From: Vibrio coralliilyticus
GTDB taxonomy: Bacteria; Pseudomonadota; Gammaproteobacteria; Enterobacterales; Vibrionaceae
DNA length: 64,000 bases
Assembly: GCF_024449095.1 (NCBI RefSeq)
Contig: NZ_CP024627.1
Location: 2,232,001 to 2,296,000 of the forward strand
Reading direction: 5' to 3'
Below are positions 26,259 through 36,403 of this stretch, one piece after another. Under the pieces are notes generated by a model. It was not told where the DNA came from and did not search any database. It was given only the letters and a program-made list of their open reading frames with translations. The translations under genes and the position numbers were made by a program. How positions within the stretch are numbered: the first letter of the stretch is position 1; every line of letters starts with the position of its first letter.

Positions 26259-28319
26259 ATGGCAAACGATCCAAGAAAACTACTGGTCACTTGTGCCCTT
26301 CCGTACGCTAACGGTTCGATTCACCTAGGTCATATGCTTGAGCACATTCAAGCTGATATCTGGGTTCGCTACCAACGCCTACGTGGCAACACTGTAAACT
26401 TCATCTGTGCTGACGATGCTCACGGCACGCCAATCATGCTAAAAGCACAACAGATGGGAATTACGCCAGAAGAGATGATCGCTGCAGTAAGTGAAGAGCA
26501 CCAGAAAGACTTCGCTGGCTTCGATATTAGCTTCGATAACTACCACAGCACGCACTCTGAAGAGAACCGTGAGCTGGCTTCGCACATCTACCTTGAGCTG
26601 AAAAAGAACGGCTTTATTTCTAGCCGCACTATCTCTCAGCTTTTCGACCCTGAAAAAGAGATGTTCCTACCGGACCGTTTCGTAAAAGGGACTTGTCCTA
26701 AGTGTAAGTCAGAAGACCAATACGGTGATAACTGTGATAACTGTGGTGAGACTTACAGCCCGACTGAACTGATTGAGCCTAAATCAGCAGTATCTGGCGC
26801 AACTCCAGTAATGAAAGACTCTGAGCATTTCTTCTTCGATCTACCTCAGTTTGAAAGCATGCTGCAAGAGTGGACACGCTCTGGCTCACTTCAAGCTGAA
26901 ACAGCGAACAAGATGCAAGAGTGGTTTGAGTCTGGTCTTCAACAGTGGGACATCTCTCGTGATGCACCGTATTTCGGCTTTGAAATCCCAGGCGAGAAAG
27001 ACAAGTTCTTCTACGTATGGCTCGATGCCCCTATCGGCTACATGGGCTCATTCAAAAACCTATGTGACAAGCGCGATGACCTAGATTTCGATGAGTACTG
27101 GAATAAAGACAGCACAACTGAGCTTTACCACTTCATCGGTAAAGACATCGTTTACTTCCACTCGCTATTCTGGCCGGCAATGCTTGAAGGCTCTGGCTTC
27201 CGTAAGCCAAACAACGTATTCGTCCACGGCTACGTTACGGTAAACGGCGCTAAGATGTCCAAGTCAAAAGGCACGTTCATAAAAGCCGCGACTTACTTAA
27301 ACCACCTAGATCCAGAATGTCTGCGTTACTACTACGCCGCTAAACTAAACAGCCGTATAGATGATCTAGATCTTAACCTTGAAGACTTCACTCAGCGTGT
27401 TAACGCAGACGTGGTCAACAAGATCGTTAACCTAGCGTCTCGCAACGCAGGCTTTATCACTAAGCGTTTTGAAGGCAAGCTATCTGACAACTTCGCTGAG
27501 CCTGAGCTATACAACGAATTCGTTGCAGCCGCTGATCGTATCGCAGAGCTTTTTGAAACTCGTGAGTTTGGCCGTGCTATCCGTGAAATCACAGCGCTAG
27601 CAGACAAAGCAAACCAATACGTTGATGAAAAAGCACCGTGGGTTGTAGCGAAAGAAGAAGGTAAAGACCAAGAACTGCAAGACATCTGTTCTGTGGGTAT
27701 TAACCTATTCCGCGTTCTGATGACTTACCTGAAACCAGTTATGCCAGAGCTTGCTGCACGAACTGAAGGCTTCCTAAACGAAGAACTGACTTGGGAAGGT
27801 ATCGCTGCACCACTAACTGGTCACGAAATCACTAAGTTCAAAGCGCTATTCAACCGCATCGATCCTAAGAAGGTTGAAGCCATGGTTGAAGCTTCAAAAG
27901 AAGATGCAGCAGCAGAAGTTGCAGCAAAAGAAGCGGCAGAAGCAGCAAAGAACCAAGCAAGCCAGACTGAACTTGATAAAGAGCCAATTGCGGACGAAAT
28001 CGAGTTTGATGACTTTGCGAAAGTTGATCTTCGTATTGCTAAGATCGTTGAATGTGAAGAAGTACCAAAAGCAAACAAGCTTCTCAAATTGAAGTTGGAT
28101 ATCGGTGGTGAAGTGCGTCAGGTATTTGCAGGCATTAAGTCCGCTTACAAGCCTGAAGATCTGATTGGTAAGCACACAGTCATGGTGGCAAACCTTAAAC
28201 CACGTAAGATGAAGTTTGGTATGTCTGAAGGCATGGTACTGGCAGCAGGCCCAGGTGGCAGTGATCTTTGGATCCTAGAGCCGCACGAAGGTGCCCAGCC
28301 AGGCATGCGTGTCATGTAA
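26259..28319 (+). CDS. metG: Methionyl-tRNA synthetase
   Basis: Class I methionyl-tRNA synthetase of 686 residues, charging tRNA-Met. The HIGH-type motif is [13 protein letters not shown] near residues 16-28. The zinc-binding knuckle [18 protein letters not shown] is near residues 145-162, and the KMSKS loop (GAKMSKSKG) lies near residue 335. The C-terminal 100 residues form the EMAP-II-like tRNA-binding/dimerisation domain ([19 protein letters not shown]), joined by an alanine/lysine-rich linker. It is a single gene with its own terminator, divergent from apbC. A short palindrome GACTCC-TT-GGAGTC sits in the upstream gap near 26180. Confidence 0.98.
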   Translation: MANDPRKLLVTCALPYANGSIHLGHMLEHIQADIWVRYQRLRGNTVNFICADDAHGTPIMLKAQQMGITPEEMIAAVSEEHQKDFAGFDISFDNYHSTHSEENRELASHIYLELKKNGFISSRTISQLFDPEKEMFLPDRFVKGTCPKCKSEDQYGDNCDNCGETYSPTELIEPKSAVSGATPVMKDSEHFFFDLPQFESMLQEWTRSGSLQAETANKMQEWFESGLQQWDISRDAPYFGFEIPGEKDKFFYVWLDAPIGYMGSFKNLCDKRDDLDFDEYWNKDSTTELYHFIGKDIVYFHSLFWPAMLEGSGFRKPNNVFVHGYVTVNGAKMSKSKGTFIKAATYLNHLDPECLRYYYAAKLNSRIDDLDLNLEDFTQRVNADVVNKIVNLASRNAGFITKRFEGKLSDNFAEPELYNEFVAAADRIAELFETREFGRAIREITALADKANQYVDEKAPWVVAKEEGKDQELQDICSVGINLFRVLMTYLKPVMPELAARTEGFLNEELTWEGIAAPLTGHEITKFKALFNRIDPKKVEAMVEASKEDAAAEVAAKEAAEAAKNQASQTELDKEPIADEIEFDDFAKVDLRIAKIVECEEVPKANKLLKLKLDIGGEVRQVFAGIKSAYKPEDLIGKHTVMVANLKPRKMKFGMSEGMVLAAGPGGSDLWILEPHEGAQPGMRVM

Positions 28320-28341
28320 GTCAACTGACTTTTAGTTATTC

Positions 28342-28374
28342 AAGCCCCGCCCTCTGGTGTAGCGGGGCTTTTTT
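28342..28374 (+). terminator. metG terminator
   Basis: AAGCCCCGC / GCGGGGCTT hairpin followed by TTTT, a classical Rho-independent terminator. Confidence 0.92.
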
Positions 28375-28526
28375 GTGCCCTATTTCACACTTTTGGTGAG
28401 CTGGTGCACCTTCTAAGAGCACACCAGTACACCTAATATAAATAAACCATTGAAATATAATTGATAAATTTCTGGCACCGAACCTGCTCTACCTATAAAG
28501 AGGTATCAAGCAACAAGGAGTTGGTT

Positions 28527-29339
28527 ATGTTTGTGCTTATTTCTATCGTTATATCACTCAGTATTTTGCTGGCACTATTTCACTTTTCAAAACACCGTCA
28601 GTCAACACTTCAAAGAAAGTTCGACATTCTGGTCTTACTTAGGAAGGTGTTACTACTCAGCCGACAGCATAGGTCTCTGACTCATCAAGCGCTGTTCAAT
28701 CAAAGTCCATCATACACACATCTTGAGTTAGACCGTCTCTATAATCAGATGATAGATACATCCGGTGAACTTATCTCCGTTGCACAATTTGAGAACAAAC
28801 CCATGTATCGAATACTGCAGCTCAAACTAAAAGGGTTACATAAAGACTGGTCACAACGTTCTGTTGCGCGCAATCAAGTCATTCATGGTCATGCGATACG
28901 CCATTGCCTGTTTCTAATGGATGAAGTTGCGATTGCTTGGCTGATTGAATCCGGCAGAGAAGAGCTTAGTGACGAGTACCACCTCAATTGGCAGCAGGTA
29001 CTAGACAGTATGGAGGTGCTGACTCAATTACGTGTGTCCATTCAAGAGGCCCATTACCCAGAAGGAATGCTGCGTGTGAAGTACTACTGCGATAAATCGA
29101 GACGTAAGCTCAATCAACTGTCGCTTATCTGCCCAATGTCAATTGCTTCACCACTTAGCTCTAAAGCCATGCATACCTTGTCTGAAGTCAGTGCATCCGA
29201 TGAGATGCTGCTATCAATAGAAGAGCTTTATCAACTAACCACCGATATCTCACTGATCATTTCACAAGTTTACGACCAGATGCTATCCGACATGACAGAA
29301 AGCCTATACCAGCCTTTACCTAAAATCGCATACAGCTAG
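28527..29339 (+). CDS. Membrane-anchored hypothetical protein, 270 aa
   Basis: I do not recognise a named family. The ATG at 28527 has AACAAGGAGTTGGTT upstream and is preferred over the ATG at 28461, which would add 22 residues before a membrane helix. Residues 1-20 (MFVLISIVISLSILLALFHF) form one membrane segment. The remaining 250 residues are soluble, probably cytoplasmic and mostly helical with many His, Arg and Leu residues, and have no cysteine-rich or catalytic motif that I can see. The frame is intact and bounded by terminators on both sides, so it is likely a single-gene unit. Confidence 0.7.
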   Translation: MFVLISIVISLSILLALFHFSKHRQSTLQRKFDILVLLRKVLLLSRQHRSLTHQALFNQSPSYTHLELDRLYNQMIDTSGELISVAQFENKPMYRILQLKLKGLHKDWSQRSVARNQVIHGHAIRHCLFLMDEVAIAWLIESGREELSDEYHLNWQQVLDSMEVLTQLRVSIQEAHYPEGMLRVKYYCDKSRRKLNQLSLICPMSIASPLSSKAMHTLSEVSASDEMLLSIEELYQLTTDISLIISQVYDQMLSDMTESLYQPLPKIAYS

Positions 29340-29654
29340 CAACAACAGGCTAACACTGTCAGTGTTAGCCTCTCTCGATTTTTAACTACGCGGAAATGAC
29401 TCAATAATCTCTTATCGTAACGACAAAAATTATTCATTTTCTTTTCTAGGTTCCGCTATTGATCGAAAGGATTGATGCTTTTACTATCACCTCGCTTCTT
29501 GATGATAGCCAATCCGAGTACATCACAGCAGTTTGTGGCAAGGCGATAGAGCAACTATCCAAGAGTGACTTTGACTGCGCATTGCGCATTTTTTGACGCT
29601 CCACGTTCTACCTATCACTTAGTGAACGTGTCTTAACTTTGTTGGAGATTAACC
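29340..29654 (+). other. Intergenic region before the PLP decarboxylase gene
   Basis: This 315-bp gap begins with a terminator. It then holds a 45-codon open frame (29459-29596) that starts only at TTG, ends TTT-TGA and lacks a clear ribosome site. The TGCGCATTGCGCATTTTTT sequence at its 3' end resembles a short repeat plus U-run. It may be a leader region, a small protein or nothing. Confidence 0.4.
29348..29377 (+). terminator. Terminator after the 270-aa hypothetical gene
   Basis: A stem GGCTAACAC / GTGTTAGCC around TGTCA, followed by TCTCTCG and a run of T. Confidence 0.75.
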
Positions 29655-30854
29655 ATGGCTATCGCTCATTCTGTCCTTGATTTTCAGTCTTACACTTCTA
29701 ACGCACTATCTGCGCAAGAGTCACAACTTATCCAATCGTCTATAGATCAATTGGGCTCACCACTTTTGTTACTGGACTGCGATGTAGTACGTCAGCAATA
29801 CCAAGCTTTGAGTCGCGCATTACCAAATGTCACTCTTCACTTTGCACTGAAGCCTTTGCCACATCCTGCTGTGGTGCAAACACTGTTAGCAGAAGGAGCC
29901 AGTTTCGACCTAGCCACCAGTGGAGAAGTTGAGTTGGTCGCACAACAAGGTGTACCTGCTGAAAGAACTATTCACACTCACCCAATCAAACGCGATAGCG
30001 ACATTCGTGACGCTCTTGCTTATGGATGCAAAGTCTTTGTAGTAGATAACATCAATGAACTGGAAAAGTTTGTTGCTTATCGAGATGAAGTCGAGTTGTT
30101 GGTTCGCTTAAGTTTTCGTAACTCTGAGGCCTTCGCTGATCTGTCGAAAAAGTTTGGTTGCACTCCAAAACAAGCGCTAGAGTTAATTGCTCAAGCTCAA
30201 GAGTGGAATATTCACATCAAGGGTTTGTCATTTCATGTCGGTTCTCAGACGATGAATCCACAGAAGTATGTGGATGCGATCAACACTTGCTGCGAAGTGA
30301 TGGAACAGGTGGTTGTTCAAAATCTACCAGCCTTGAGCACATTGGATATTGGCGGTGGCTTCCCTGTCAGCTACAACTCACAAGTAATGCCTATTGAGCT
30401 CTTTTGCCAGCCGATAAATCAAGCATTGAGTCAGCTACCTGAAACCGTTCAAGTTATCGCTGAGCCAGGGCGTTTTATTGTCGCTCAAGCTATGACGAGT
30501 GTCGCTTCAGTTATGGGGCAAGCAGAGCGTGATGGACAAATCTGGTATTACCTTGATGACGGTATCTATGGCTCCTTTAGTGGGTTAATGTTCGATGACG
30601 CTAAATACCCACTGACAACCTTAAATAAAGAGGGTGAATGCTTACCGAGCGTTTTAGCAGGACCAACATGCGACAGCATTGACGTGATTGCTGAAAACAT
30701 CATGCTACCCAAGTTGAACAACGGTGACTTAGTGGTTGGGCGTATGATGGGAGCCTATACCAGTGCGACTGCAACAGACTTTAACTTCTTCAAGCGAGCA
30801 CAAACGGTGCTAGTCAACCAGCAAAGCGTTGCCCAAGAGAGATTAATCGGCTAA
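29655..30854 (+). CDS. Fold-type III PLP-dependent ornithine/lysine decarboxylase family protein
   Basis: A 399-residue alanine-racemase-fold decarboxylase of the eukaryote-like ODC/LODC/DAPDC group. Lys66 in FALKPLPHP would bind PLP. HVGSQ near residues 196-200 and the glycine loop IGGGFPVSYNSQ near residues 242-253 bind phosphate. EPGRF lies near residue 272, and AGPTCDSIDVI near residues 334-344 holds the catalytic cysteine of ornithine/lysine decarboxylases. Its product should be putrescine or cadaverine. The GPTCDS context favours ODC/LODC over carboxynorspermidine or diaminopimelate decarboxylase. AACTTTGTTGGAGATTAACC gives a good ribosome site. It is convergent with udp. Confidence 0.88.
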   Translation: MAIAHSVLDFQSYTSNALSAQESQLIQSSIDQLGSPLLLLDCDVVRQQYQALSRALPNVTLHFALKPLPHPAVVQTLLAEGASFDLATSGEVELVAQQGVPAERTIHTHPIKRDSDIRDALAYGCKVFVVDNINELEKFVAYRDEVELLVRLSFRNSEAFADLSKKFGCTPKQALELIAQAQEWNIHIKGLSFHVGSQTMNPQKYVDAINTCCEVMEQVVVQNLPALSTLDIGGGFPVSYNSQVMPIELFCQPINQALSQLPETVQVIAEPGRFIVAQAMTSVASVMGQAERDGQIWYYLDDGIYGSFSGLMFDDAKYPLTTLNKEGECLPSVLAGPTCDSIDVIAENIMLPKLNNGDLVVGRMMGAYTSATATDFNFFKRAQTVLVNQQSVAQERLIG

Positions 30855-30886
30855 CGCATCAGCTCTCAATGATACCCACAACAAAA

Positions 30887-30912
30887 AAGCCTCACATACC
30901 AATGTGAGGCTT
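30887..30912 (-). terminator. udp terminator
   Basis: AAGCCTCACAT / ATGTGAGGCTT hairpin with a 4-base loop, followed on the minus strand by TTTTGTTG, between convergent genes. Confidence 0.85.
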
Positions 30913-30934
30913 CAGGTTCACTATCTACGGAGAA

Positions 30935-31693
30935 TTAAAGCATTTTGCGTGCAGCTTCAACCACAACTTTGATTGAACGCGCTTCTGTTTCTTTCAACGT
31001 TGAATGGTCTGGGATCTCTTTCTGAGTACGGTTGATGATAACACCTGCCACACAGCCAGCTTTCAAGCCTGAGCTAGCACACATGGTTAGCAGTGTCGCA
31101 GACTCCATTTCAAAGTTCAGCACACCCATATCTTGCCATTCTTTCATAGAACCTTGGAAGCGCTTAACCACACGGCCAGAGAACGTATCATAACGCTCTT
31201 GACCTGGGTAGAACGTATCGCTTGATGCTGTTACACCCATATGAACAGTGGCACCAGACTCTTCAACCGCCGCTTTCATTGCTGTAGCCACTTCAAAATC
31301 TGCCACTGCTGGGAATTCCATTGGAGCAAAGTGAAGACTTGCACCATCCAAGCGAACCGAGCCTGTTGATACAATCATGTCACCAACGTTAACGTGTGGC
31401 TGAATTGCACCTGTAGTACCAACACGTAAGAAAGTACGTACACCAAGTTGCGCCAGTTCTTCAACCGCGATTGAAGTTGAAGGGCCGCCGATACCTGTAG
31501 AACAAACCACAACTGGCTTGCCATCTAGCTCTGCACGGTACAGGGTGTATTCACGGTGACTAGCCAAAAATACTGGATTTTCCATCTCTTCAGCGATTTT
31601 CTGAACGCGAGCTGGGTCACCTGGAATAATCGCGAGTGTCGCACCAGCAAGATCAGCTTCAGTAACACCTAAGTGAAATACGGCTTGAGACAT
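30935..31693 (-). CDS. udp: Uridine phosphorylase
   Basis: Homohexameric uridine phosphorylase of the PNP/UDP family, splitting uridine into uracil and ribose-1-phosphate. It has 252 residues. The phosphate site is [13 protein letters not shown] near residues 22-34 and [18 protein letters not shown] near residues 57-74. [10 protein letters not shown] follows, and the family signature FEMESATLL near residues 190-198 recognises the nucleoside. Its ribosome site AAGGAGCCCCCT is strong. A CRP-like site lies about 107 bp upstream, matching the CRP control known for udp in enteric bacteria. Confidence 0.97.
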   Translation of the reverse strand: MSQAVFHLGVTEADLAGATLAIIPGDPARVQKIAEEMENPVFLASHREYTLYRAELDGKPVVVCSTGIGGPSTSIAVEELAQLGVRTFLRVGTTGAIQPHVNVGDMIVSTGSVRLDGASLHFAPMEFPAVADFEVATAMKAAVEESGATVHMGVTASSDTFYPGQERYDTFSGRVVKRFQGSMKEWQDMGVLNFEMESATLLTMCASSGLKAGCVAGVIINRTQKEIPDHSTLKETEARSIKVVVEAARKML

Positions 31694-31799
31694 AGGGGGC
31701 TCCTTGTTTTGACGAAACTTGATTCAGCGTCCGAATCTTTTCGTTCTTTAAATTTCATTGGGTACAGGAATACTTTATCTGACTCAGCCTCACCAAAGA

Positions 31800-31813
31800 G
31801 TGATTAAACTCAC
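31800..31813. promoter_or_regulatory. CRP-like site upstream of udp
   Basis: GTGATTAAACTCAC fits the GTGA-N6-TCAC CRP core exactly and is followed by ATAG. It lies in the 268-bp gap between zntA and udp, so it most likely serves udp. Confidence 0.55.
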
Positions 31814-31897
31814 ATAGATGAGCGCAAACAGAATTAACCTTGCACATAAAATCGGTTGGTATCACATTTTTATACAAATCGGCTTCTTGTGTTGCAT

Positions 31898-31932
31898 AAA
31901 AAACAGCCTCTGCACCATAAATACAGAGGCTG
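31898..31932 (-). terminator. zntA terminator
   Basis: CAGCCTCTG / CAGAGGCTG stem with an 11-base loop, followed on the minus strand by TTTTTTATG. Confidence 0.85.
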
Positions 31933-31961
31933 AGCGTTTAATCAGAAATGTTGTGAATGGG

Positions 31962-34268
31962 CTAATCCTGCTGAGACTTGAATTTCAATAGCCGAAGCGC
32001 ATTCAACGTCACAATCGCTGTTGCCCCACTATCTGCTAATACTGCCACCCAGAGGCCAGTAATACCCAATAAACTGGTCACTAAGAACACTCCCTTCAGA
32101 CCCAGGGCTAAGAAGATATTCTGACGAATATTGCTTAGTGTCGCACGTGACAGCTCTATCATACTTGCCAGCTCCACCAATCGGTTGTGAGTAATTGCAG
32201 CATCTGCGGTTTCGAGAGCAACGTCCGTACCACCGCCCATAGCGATCCCGATGCTTGATGCTTTCATCGCAGGAGCATCATTGATGCCGTCGCCAACCAT
32301 AGCGACATTCGCGTTGGAGGACAGCTCCTCAACATAGGTTACTTTATCCTGAGGCAGCAGGCTGGCTTTAAAGTCAATGTCGATCATCGAGCTGATCGCT
32401 TGCGCGCTGCGAGGGTTATCACCCGTTAACATGATCGAATTAATGCCTAAGCCTTTCAGCGCCTTCACGGCTTTGGCGGAGTCTTCACGCAAGGTGTCTT
32501 GCCAAGCAATCAAGCCCATCACCGTATCTTCATTCTGCACAGCTACTACGACCGTCTTACCTTGCTCTTCCATCTGCTGAATACGAGATTCGATGTTACC
32601 GCTCAACTCAAACCCAAGCTTACTTGGTGCAATTGCCTGATACACAACCCCATTCACCACACCACGGACTCCACTACCGATCAACGCCTGTTTGTCCAAA
32701 GCTTCCGGTAAGTGGACACCTGTTGATTTGGCTTTGTTCACCAGCGAGACTGCCAGAGGATGACTTGAACCCACCTCAATAGCCGCGATACTTTCGAGTA
32801 CTTCGGACTCTCTAACATCACCAAATGTGATAATGTCCGTCACTTCCGGTTTACCTTTAGTCAAAGTACCCGTCTTATCGAAGGCAATGGTTTCAATCTT
32901 TCCAAGTTGTTCTAACGCCGCTCCACCTTTAATTAGAGCCCCACGTTTTGCTGCTGCCGCCAACCCTGATGTAATCGCTGCTGGTGTGGAGATCACCAGT
33001 GCACAAGGGCATGCAATCAACAGCAACGCTAGGCCGCGGTATACCCAAGTTTCCCAAGGCTGAGCAAAGAACATTGGCGGTACGATAATCACAAACAGCG
33101 ATACCAGCATCATGAGTGGCGTGTACCAACGGCTAAATTTATCTAAGAAACGTTCCAGAGGCGCTTTACGTGATTCTGCTTCTTCAATTAGATGAAGAAT
33201 ACGATCAATGGCGTTCTCACCTTGTTTAGAGGTAATGGTAAAGCGCACCACTTTGTCCACCACAACGGCACCAGCCATGACGGATTCATTTTGATAACGT
33301 TCGACTGGGATGGATTCACCGGTGAGTGCACTTTCATCGAAACTGGCTACGTCACCGATTAATTTGCCATCTGCGGGCAATCTTGCTCCAGGCGAGACCT
33401 CAATGATATCGCCAGGTTGCAACTCACTGGCTGAGACTTCAACACGCTGGCCGTCAATAATTTTAGTCGCGGTTTCCGGCACCAATTCCATCAAGGCTTG
33501 AACGCCGCTTCGGGCTCGAGAAGCGGCAAAAGCCTCTAACTGCTCACCAATCAAGAACAGCAGCAATACCATGGCTGCTTCGACAGTCTCCCCCAAATAA
33601 AGAGCACCCAGTGCTGCCACACTCATTAGTGTTTCAATGGCAAAGGGCGTACCTGATTTGGCTAATACAATGGCTTTCTTACCGATGGGATATAGGCCAG
33701 CCAAACACGTTAGAATAAACATCCATTCGCTGACTAGAGGAAGAGCCGGTTTGAGCACTGCCGCAACCGCCATCGCCGATGCAATGGCAATAATCTGGGC
33801 GTTTTGCTTGAAGATATGTTTCCAGCCAGAAGCCGTTTTTTGATTAGAAGAAGAGTTGGGACTGGCAAAGCTAAAGCCAGTATCAAGAATAGTTTGTTCA
33901 ACCAGTTGTGCCACACCAGAGTGGCCTACTTTTACAACCAATTTTTCTGTCGCAAACAGAACTTTTGCTTCAACAACACCATCAACTTTGTTGACGGCAG
34001 TTTCAATTTTTCGCGCGCAGGATGGGCAATCCATACCACCGATTTTCCAGCTTTGCGTCACATTTGGTTTTTGTAACCGGCCGGAGTCACTTTCCTCATC
34101 GGCTGGATCCGTACCACTAGTGCAGTTGTCTGAGCTACAGCAGCCAGAATCTGCCATTTCAACGCCTGCAACCTTGATGGTCGAAATTTTTGGGCTGGCA
34201 CAAGAGCCTGTATTTGAGGGATTAACCGCTACTTTATCTGAACGACATGCTTGATGTTTGGTGCACAT
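31962..34268 (-). CDS. zntA: Zn(II)/Cd(II)/Pb(II)-exporting P-type ATPase
   Basis: A 768-residue P1B-type heavy-metal ATPase. The first 90 residues contain an extra cysteine-rich stretch (CTKHQAC, SGCCSSDNC). The HMA domain follows with GGMDCPSCARKIE near residues 73-85. Eight membrane helices surround the CPCAL metal site. The phosphorylation loop DKTGTLTKGKPEVTD and the hinge GDGINDAPAM are intact, and TGES marks the actuator domain. CPC without extra histidines fits the Zn/Cd/Pb subgroup. A MerR-type operator lies in its promoter (34298-34328), so a ZntR-like regulator encoded elsewhere should activate it when zinc is high. Confidence 0.95.
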   Translation of the reverse strand: MCTKHQACRSDKVAVNPSNTGSCASPKISTIKVAGVEMADSGCCSSDNCTSGTDPADEESDSGRLQKPNVTQSWKIGGMDCPSCARKIETAVNKVDGVVEAKVLFATEKLVVKVGHSGVAQLVEQTILDTGFSFASPNSSSNQKTASGWKHIFKQNAQIIAIASAMAVAAVLKPALPLVSEWMFILTCLAGLYPIGKKAIVLAKSGTPFAIETLMSVAALGALYLGETVEAAMVLLLFLIGEQLEAFAASRARSGVQALMELVPETATKIIDGQRVEVSASELQPGDIIEVSPGARLPADGKLIGDVASFDESALTGESIPVERYQNESVMAGAVVVDKVVRFTITSKQGENAIDRILHLIEEAESRKAPLERFLDKFSRWYTPLMMLVSLFVIIVPPMFFAQPWETWVYRGLALLLIACPCALVISTPAAITSGLAAAAKRGALIKGGAALEQLGKIETIAFDKTGTLTKGKPEVTDIITFGDVRESEVLESIAAIEVGSSHPLAVSLVNKAKSTGVHLPEALDKQALIGSGVRGVVNGVVYQAIAPSKLGFELSGNIESRIQQMEEQGKTVVVAVQNEDTVMGLIAWQDTLREDSAKAVKALKGLGINSIMLTGDNPRSAQAISSMIDIDFKASLLPQDKVTYVEELSSNANVAMVGDGINDAPAMKASSIGIAMGGGTDVALETADAAITHNRLVELASMIELSRATLSNIRQNIFLALGLKGVFLVTSLLGITGLWVAVLADSGATAIVTLNALRLLKFKSQQD

Positions 34269-34297
34269 AAGTTTATCTCCATTGAATGTACACCTTA

Positions 34298-34328
34298 ATC
34301 ATAAACCTTGGAGTCAACTCCAAGGTCA
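34298..34328 (-). promoter_or_regulatory. ZntR-type promoter/operator of zntA
   Basis: On the minus strand, -35 TTGACC and -10 TATGAT are 20 bp apart, the long spacing used by MerR-family activators. The spacer holds a 22-bp dyad (34305-34326), ACCTTGGAGT-CA-ACTCCAAGGT, close to the ZntR site of E. coli zntA. The operator ends on the stop codon of the upstream MATE gene. Confidence 0.88.
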
Positions 34329-35792
34329 ACTATTTTTTACTTCCTGAGGCAAGATGTCTTTCTGACTGGCCACTTCATCAATCAAGACAGCATCATGAGT
34401 ACAAAACGGCTGAGAGTTGATACTGGTAATCGAGGGATCTTCCTCCACCAGCTCTGTGGTTTCACCTTTCATTAAATCGGCCAAGTGCATACGTAAAACA
34501 AAGGTCGCTAGGATACCAAATACAATCGACCCAAACGCTTGACCATACAGCACGCCTAGCGCCCCAAACCAACTCGAACCTAAATAAACAAACGGCAAGG
34601 TCCCCAACGTCGCTTTACCTAAGTTTAATGCTGTCGAATACAACGGCTTACCAAGGTTATTGAAAGAGGTATTGGCAACAAATTGCGCCCCATTGAAAAT
34701 AAAGCTCACAGCCACATAGGTACAAAAGGCAGAGACGATAACGGCGGCATCACCTTTCAAGCTGAACCCAGAAATCACCAACGATTGTGCGAAGTAGAGA
34801 ATGAAGCAAACCAGAATCGTGTAAGTAGTGGTCACGATGAGTGAGTTGTTTAACGTATCACGCACACGATCAAATCGCTCAGCTCCAAAATTTTGACCTA
34901 TGATTGGCCCGACTGCCCCCGACAGAGCAAATATCACCGCAAAACACACTGGGATCAGACGCCCGATAACCGCATAACCTGCGACAAAATCTTCGCCATA
35001 TTGTGCAATTGACGTTGTTACGATTGCGTTGCCAATCGGGGTCGCGATATTGGTGATAATGGCTGGAATCGCAATCATCAAAATTGCTTTGAGATTACGG
35101 CTCCAATCGGACAAAGATAGCGGTGCAACTAGTTGATGAACGCGAATCAGCGGATAGATAGAAAAAAACAACACGGTAAAGCGGGCAAAGACGGTGGCAA
35201 TCGCTACCCCTTCAACATTCCAACCAAAACCAAAGATAAAAATAGGATCAAGAATCGCATTAGCAATACCGCCTGCAAGCGTCGCCCACATGGAGCGCTT
35301 TGCGTCTCCAGCCGCCCTTAAACCTGCTCCCGCGGACATGGCAATAGCAATCACAGGGCCGCTTGGGATCAGTATTCTCAAATAAGCTTCTGCACGCTCT
35401 GCCACGTACCCTTTCGCACCAATCGCCTGCAACAACTCGGGGATACAAATAAACATCACAGCGCTAACCACGCTACTGATAACAAACGCCGTGGCAATAA
35501 TACTACTGCTTAGGTGCCTAGCATGAGCGCGTTGTTTAGCGCCAATCGCTTTGGACACCAACGCGCCCATTGCAATTGAGGTACCAATTGAAATCGAGGT
35601 GGAGAAAAATACCAGAGTGCCTGCAAAACCAACGGCAGCCGCTAGCTCGACTTGCCCCAACATGCTGATGAACAGCATGTCCAGTAAGTCAACAACAAAT
35701 AGGGCCATCAAACCAACAGAGCCAGCCCCAGACATCACCAAAATATGGCGCATAGTGGAGCCTTCAACAAATTTTGCGCTCTGGCTTTGCAT
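34326..35792 (-). CDS. MATE family efflux transporter
   Basis: A 488-residue multidrug and toxin extrusion pump with 12 predicted membrane helices in two related halves, for example GSVGLMALFVVDLLDMLFISMLG near the start of the first and AIPAIITNIATPIGNAIVTTS near the start of the second. The ALSGAVGPIIGQNFGAE loop is characteristic of MATE proteins. It should export cationic compounds against Na+ or H+; the substrate is not predictable. The last 50 residues form a charged cytoplasmic tail. The zntA promoter overlaps its stop codon, so some read-through into zntA is possible. Confidence 0.9.
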   Translation of the reverse strand: MQSQSAKFVEGSTMRHILVMSGAGSVGLMALFVVDLLDMLFISMLGQVELAAAVGFAGTLVFFSTSISIGTSIAMGALVSKAIGAKQRAHARHLSSSIIATAFVISSVVSAVMFICIPELLQAIGAKGYVAERAEAYLRILIPSGPVIAIAMSAGAGLRAAGDAKRSMWATLAGGIANAILDPIFIFGFGWNVEGVAIATVFARFTVLFFSIYPLIRVHQLVAPLSLSDWSRNLKAILMIAIPAIITNIATPIGNAIVTTSIAQYGEDFVAGYAVIGRLIPVCFAVIFALSGAVGPIIGQNFGAERFDRVRDTLNNSLIVTTTYTILVCFILYFAQSLVISGFSLKGDAAVIVSAFCTYVAVSFIFNGAQFVANTSFNNLGKPLYSTALNLGKATLGTLPFVYLGSSWFGALGVLYGQAFGSIVFGILATFVLRMHLADLMKGETTELVEEDPSITSINSQPFCTHDAVLIDEVASQKDILPQEVKNS

Positions 35793-35828
35793 TCTCTTCC
35801 CCGATATTTATTGGTGATAATAAAAGTA

Positions 35829-35850
35829 AGAGGCGCTCATTTGCGCCTCT
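35829..35850 (-). terminator. Terminator after the CBS-domain gene
   Basis: AGAGGCGC / GCGCCTCT stem followed on the minus strand by TACTTTTATT. It lies between the CBS gene and the MATE start. Confidence 0.75.
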
Positions 35851-35872
35851 CTTTATCATTTTTGCTTGATAA

Positions 35873-36289
35873 CTATACCGGATGCTTAAAGCAATCATCC
35901 AAGTTCCTAGCTACTGCCCTTAACACATCTCGGCGAGTGATGATCCCAACCAATTTCCCATTATCTATAACAGGGTACACTTTAGGCTTACCTACCTGCA
36001 TCATATCTGCCAACTCAATAATCGAAGTATCCGGCCCCACCGAAATAACTTCGGGATGCATACAATCTGACACAATGTGAGTATCCTGACAGTAATAACT
36101 GACCTTAACCAGCTTATCGAGTAAGTCATGACCTGAAAGAAAGCCTATGACTTCTTCTTTCTCGTTAATAACCGGTCCACCGAGATAACTCGACTTCATC
36201 ATTTTGTCCAACGCAGCACTTAGCGACATTTCAGGCTTGAACGTCACTGCTTGCAGTGTCATGTAATCTCTGACTTTCAATGATTCCAT
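35873..36289 (-). CDS. CBS-domain protein
   Basis: A 138-residue soluble protein made almost wholly of two CBS domains (about residues 8-65 and 72-130), each with the end motif seen in GVITRRDVLRA. Such stand-alone pairs bind adenine nucleotides and modulate partner proteins. I start it at the ATG at 36289, with AAGGAGACACAA upstream, giving MESLKVRDYMTLQAVTF; a 7-residue extension to 36310 lacks a ribosome site. The partner is not evident. It is a single-gene unit between a MATE pump and nrtS. Confidence 0.85.
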   Translation of the reverse strand: MESLKVRDYMTLQAVTFKPEMSLSAALDKMMKSSYLGGPVINEKEEVIGFLSGHDLLDKLVKVSYYCQDTHIVSDCMHPEVISVGPDTSIIELADMMQVGKPKVYPVIDNGKLVGIITRRDVLRAVARNLDDCFKHPV

Positions 36290-36403
36290 TTGTGTCTCCT
36301 TAACGTGCAAATCACGTTTGTCATAGTGTAATTGTTGCCTAATTTCTTGATTTTACTAAATGGAAAACAACAATTTTTCCAATAGGCGCTACCTATCACA
36401 AAA

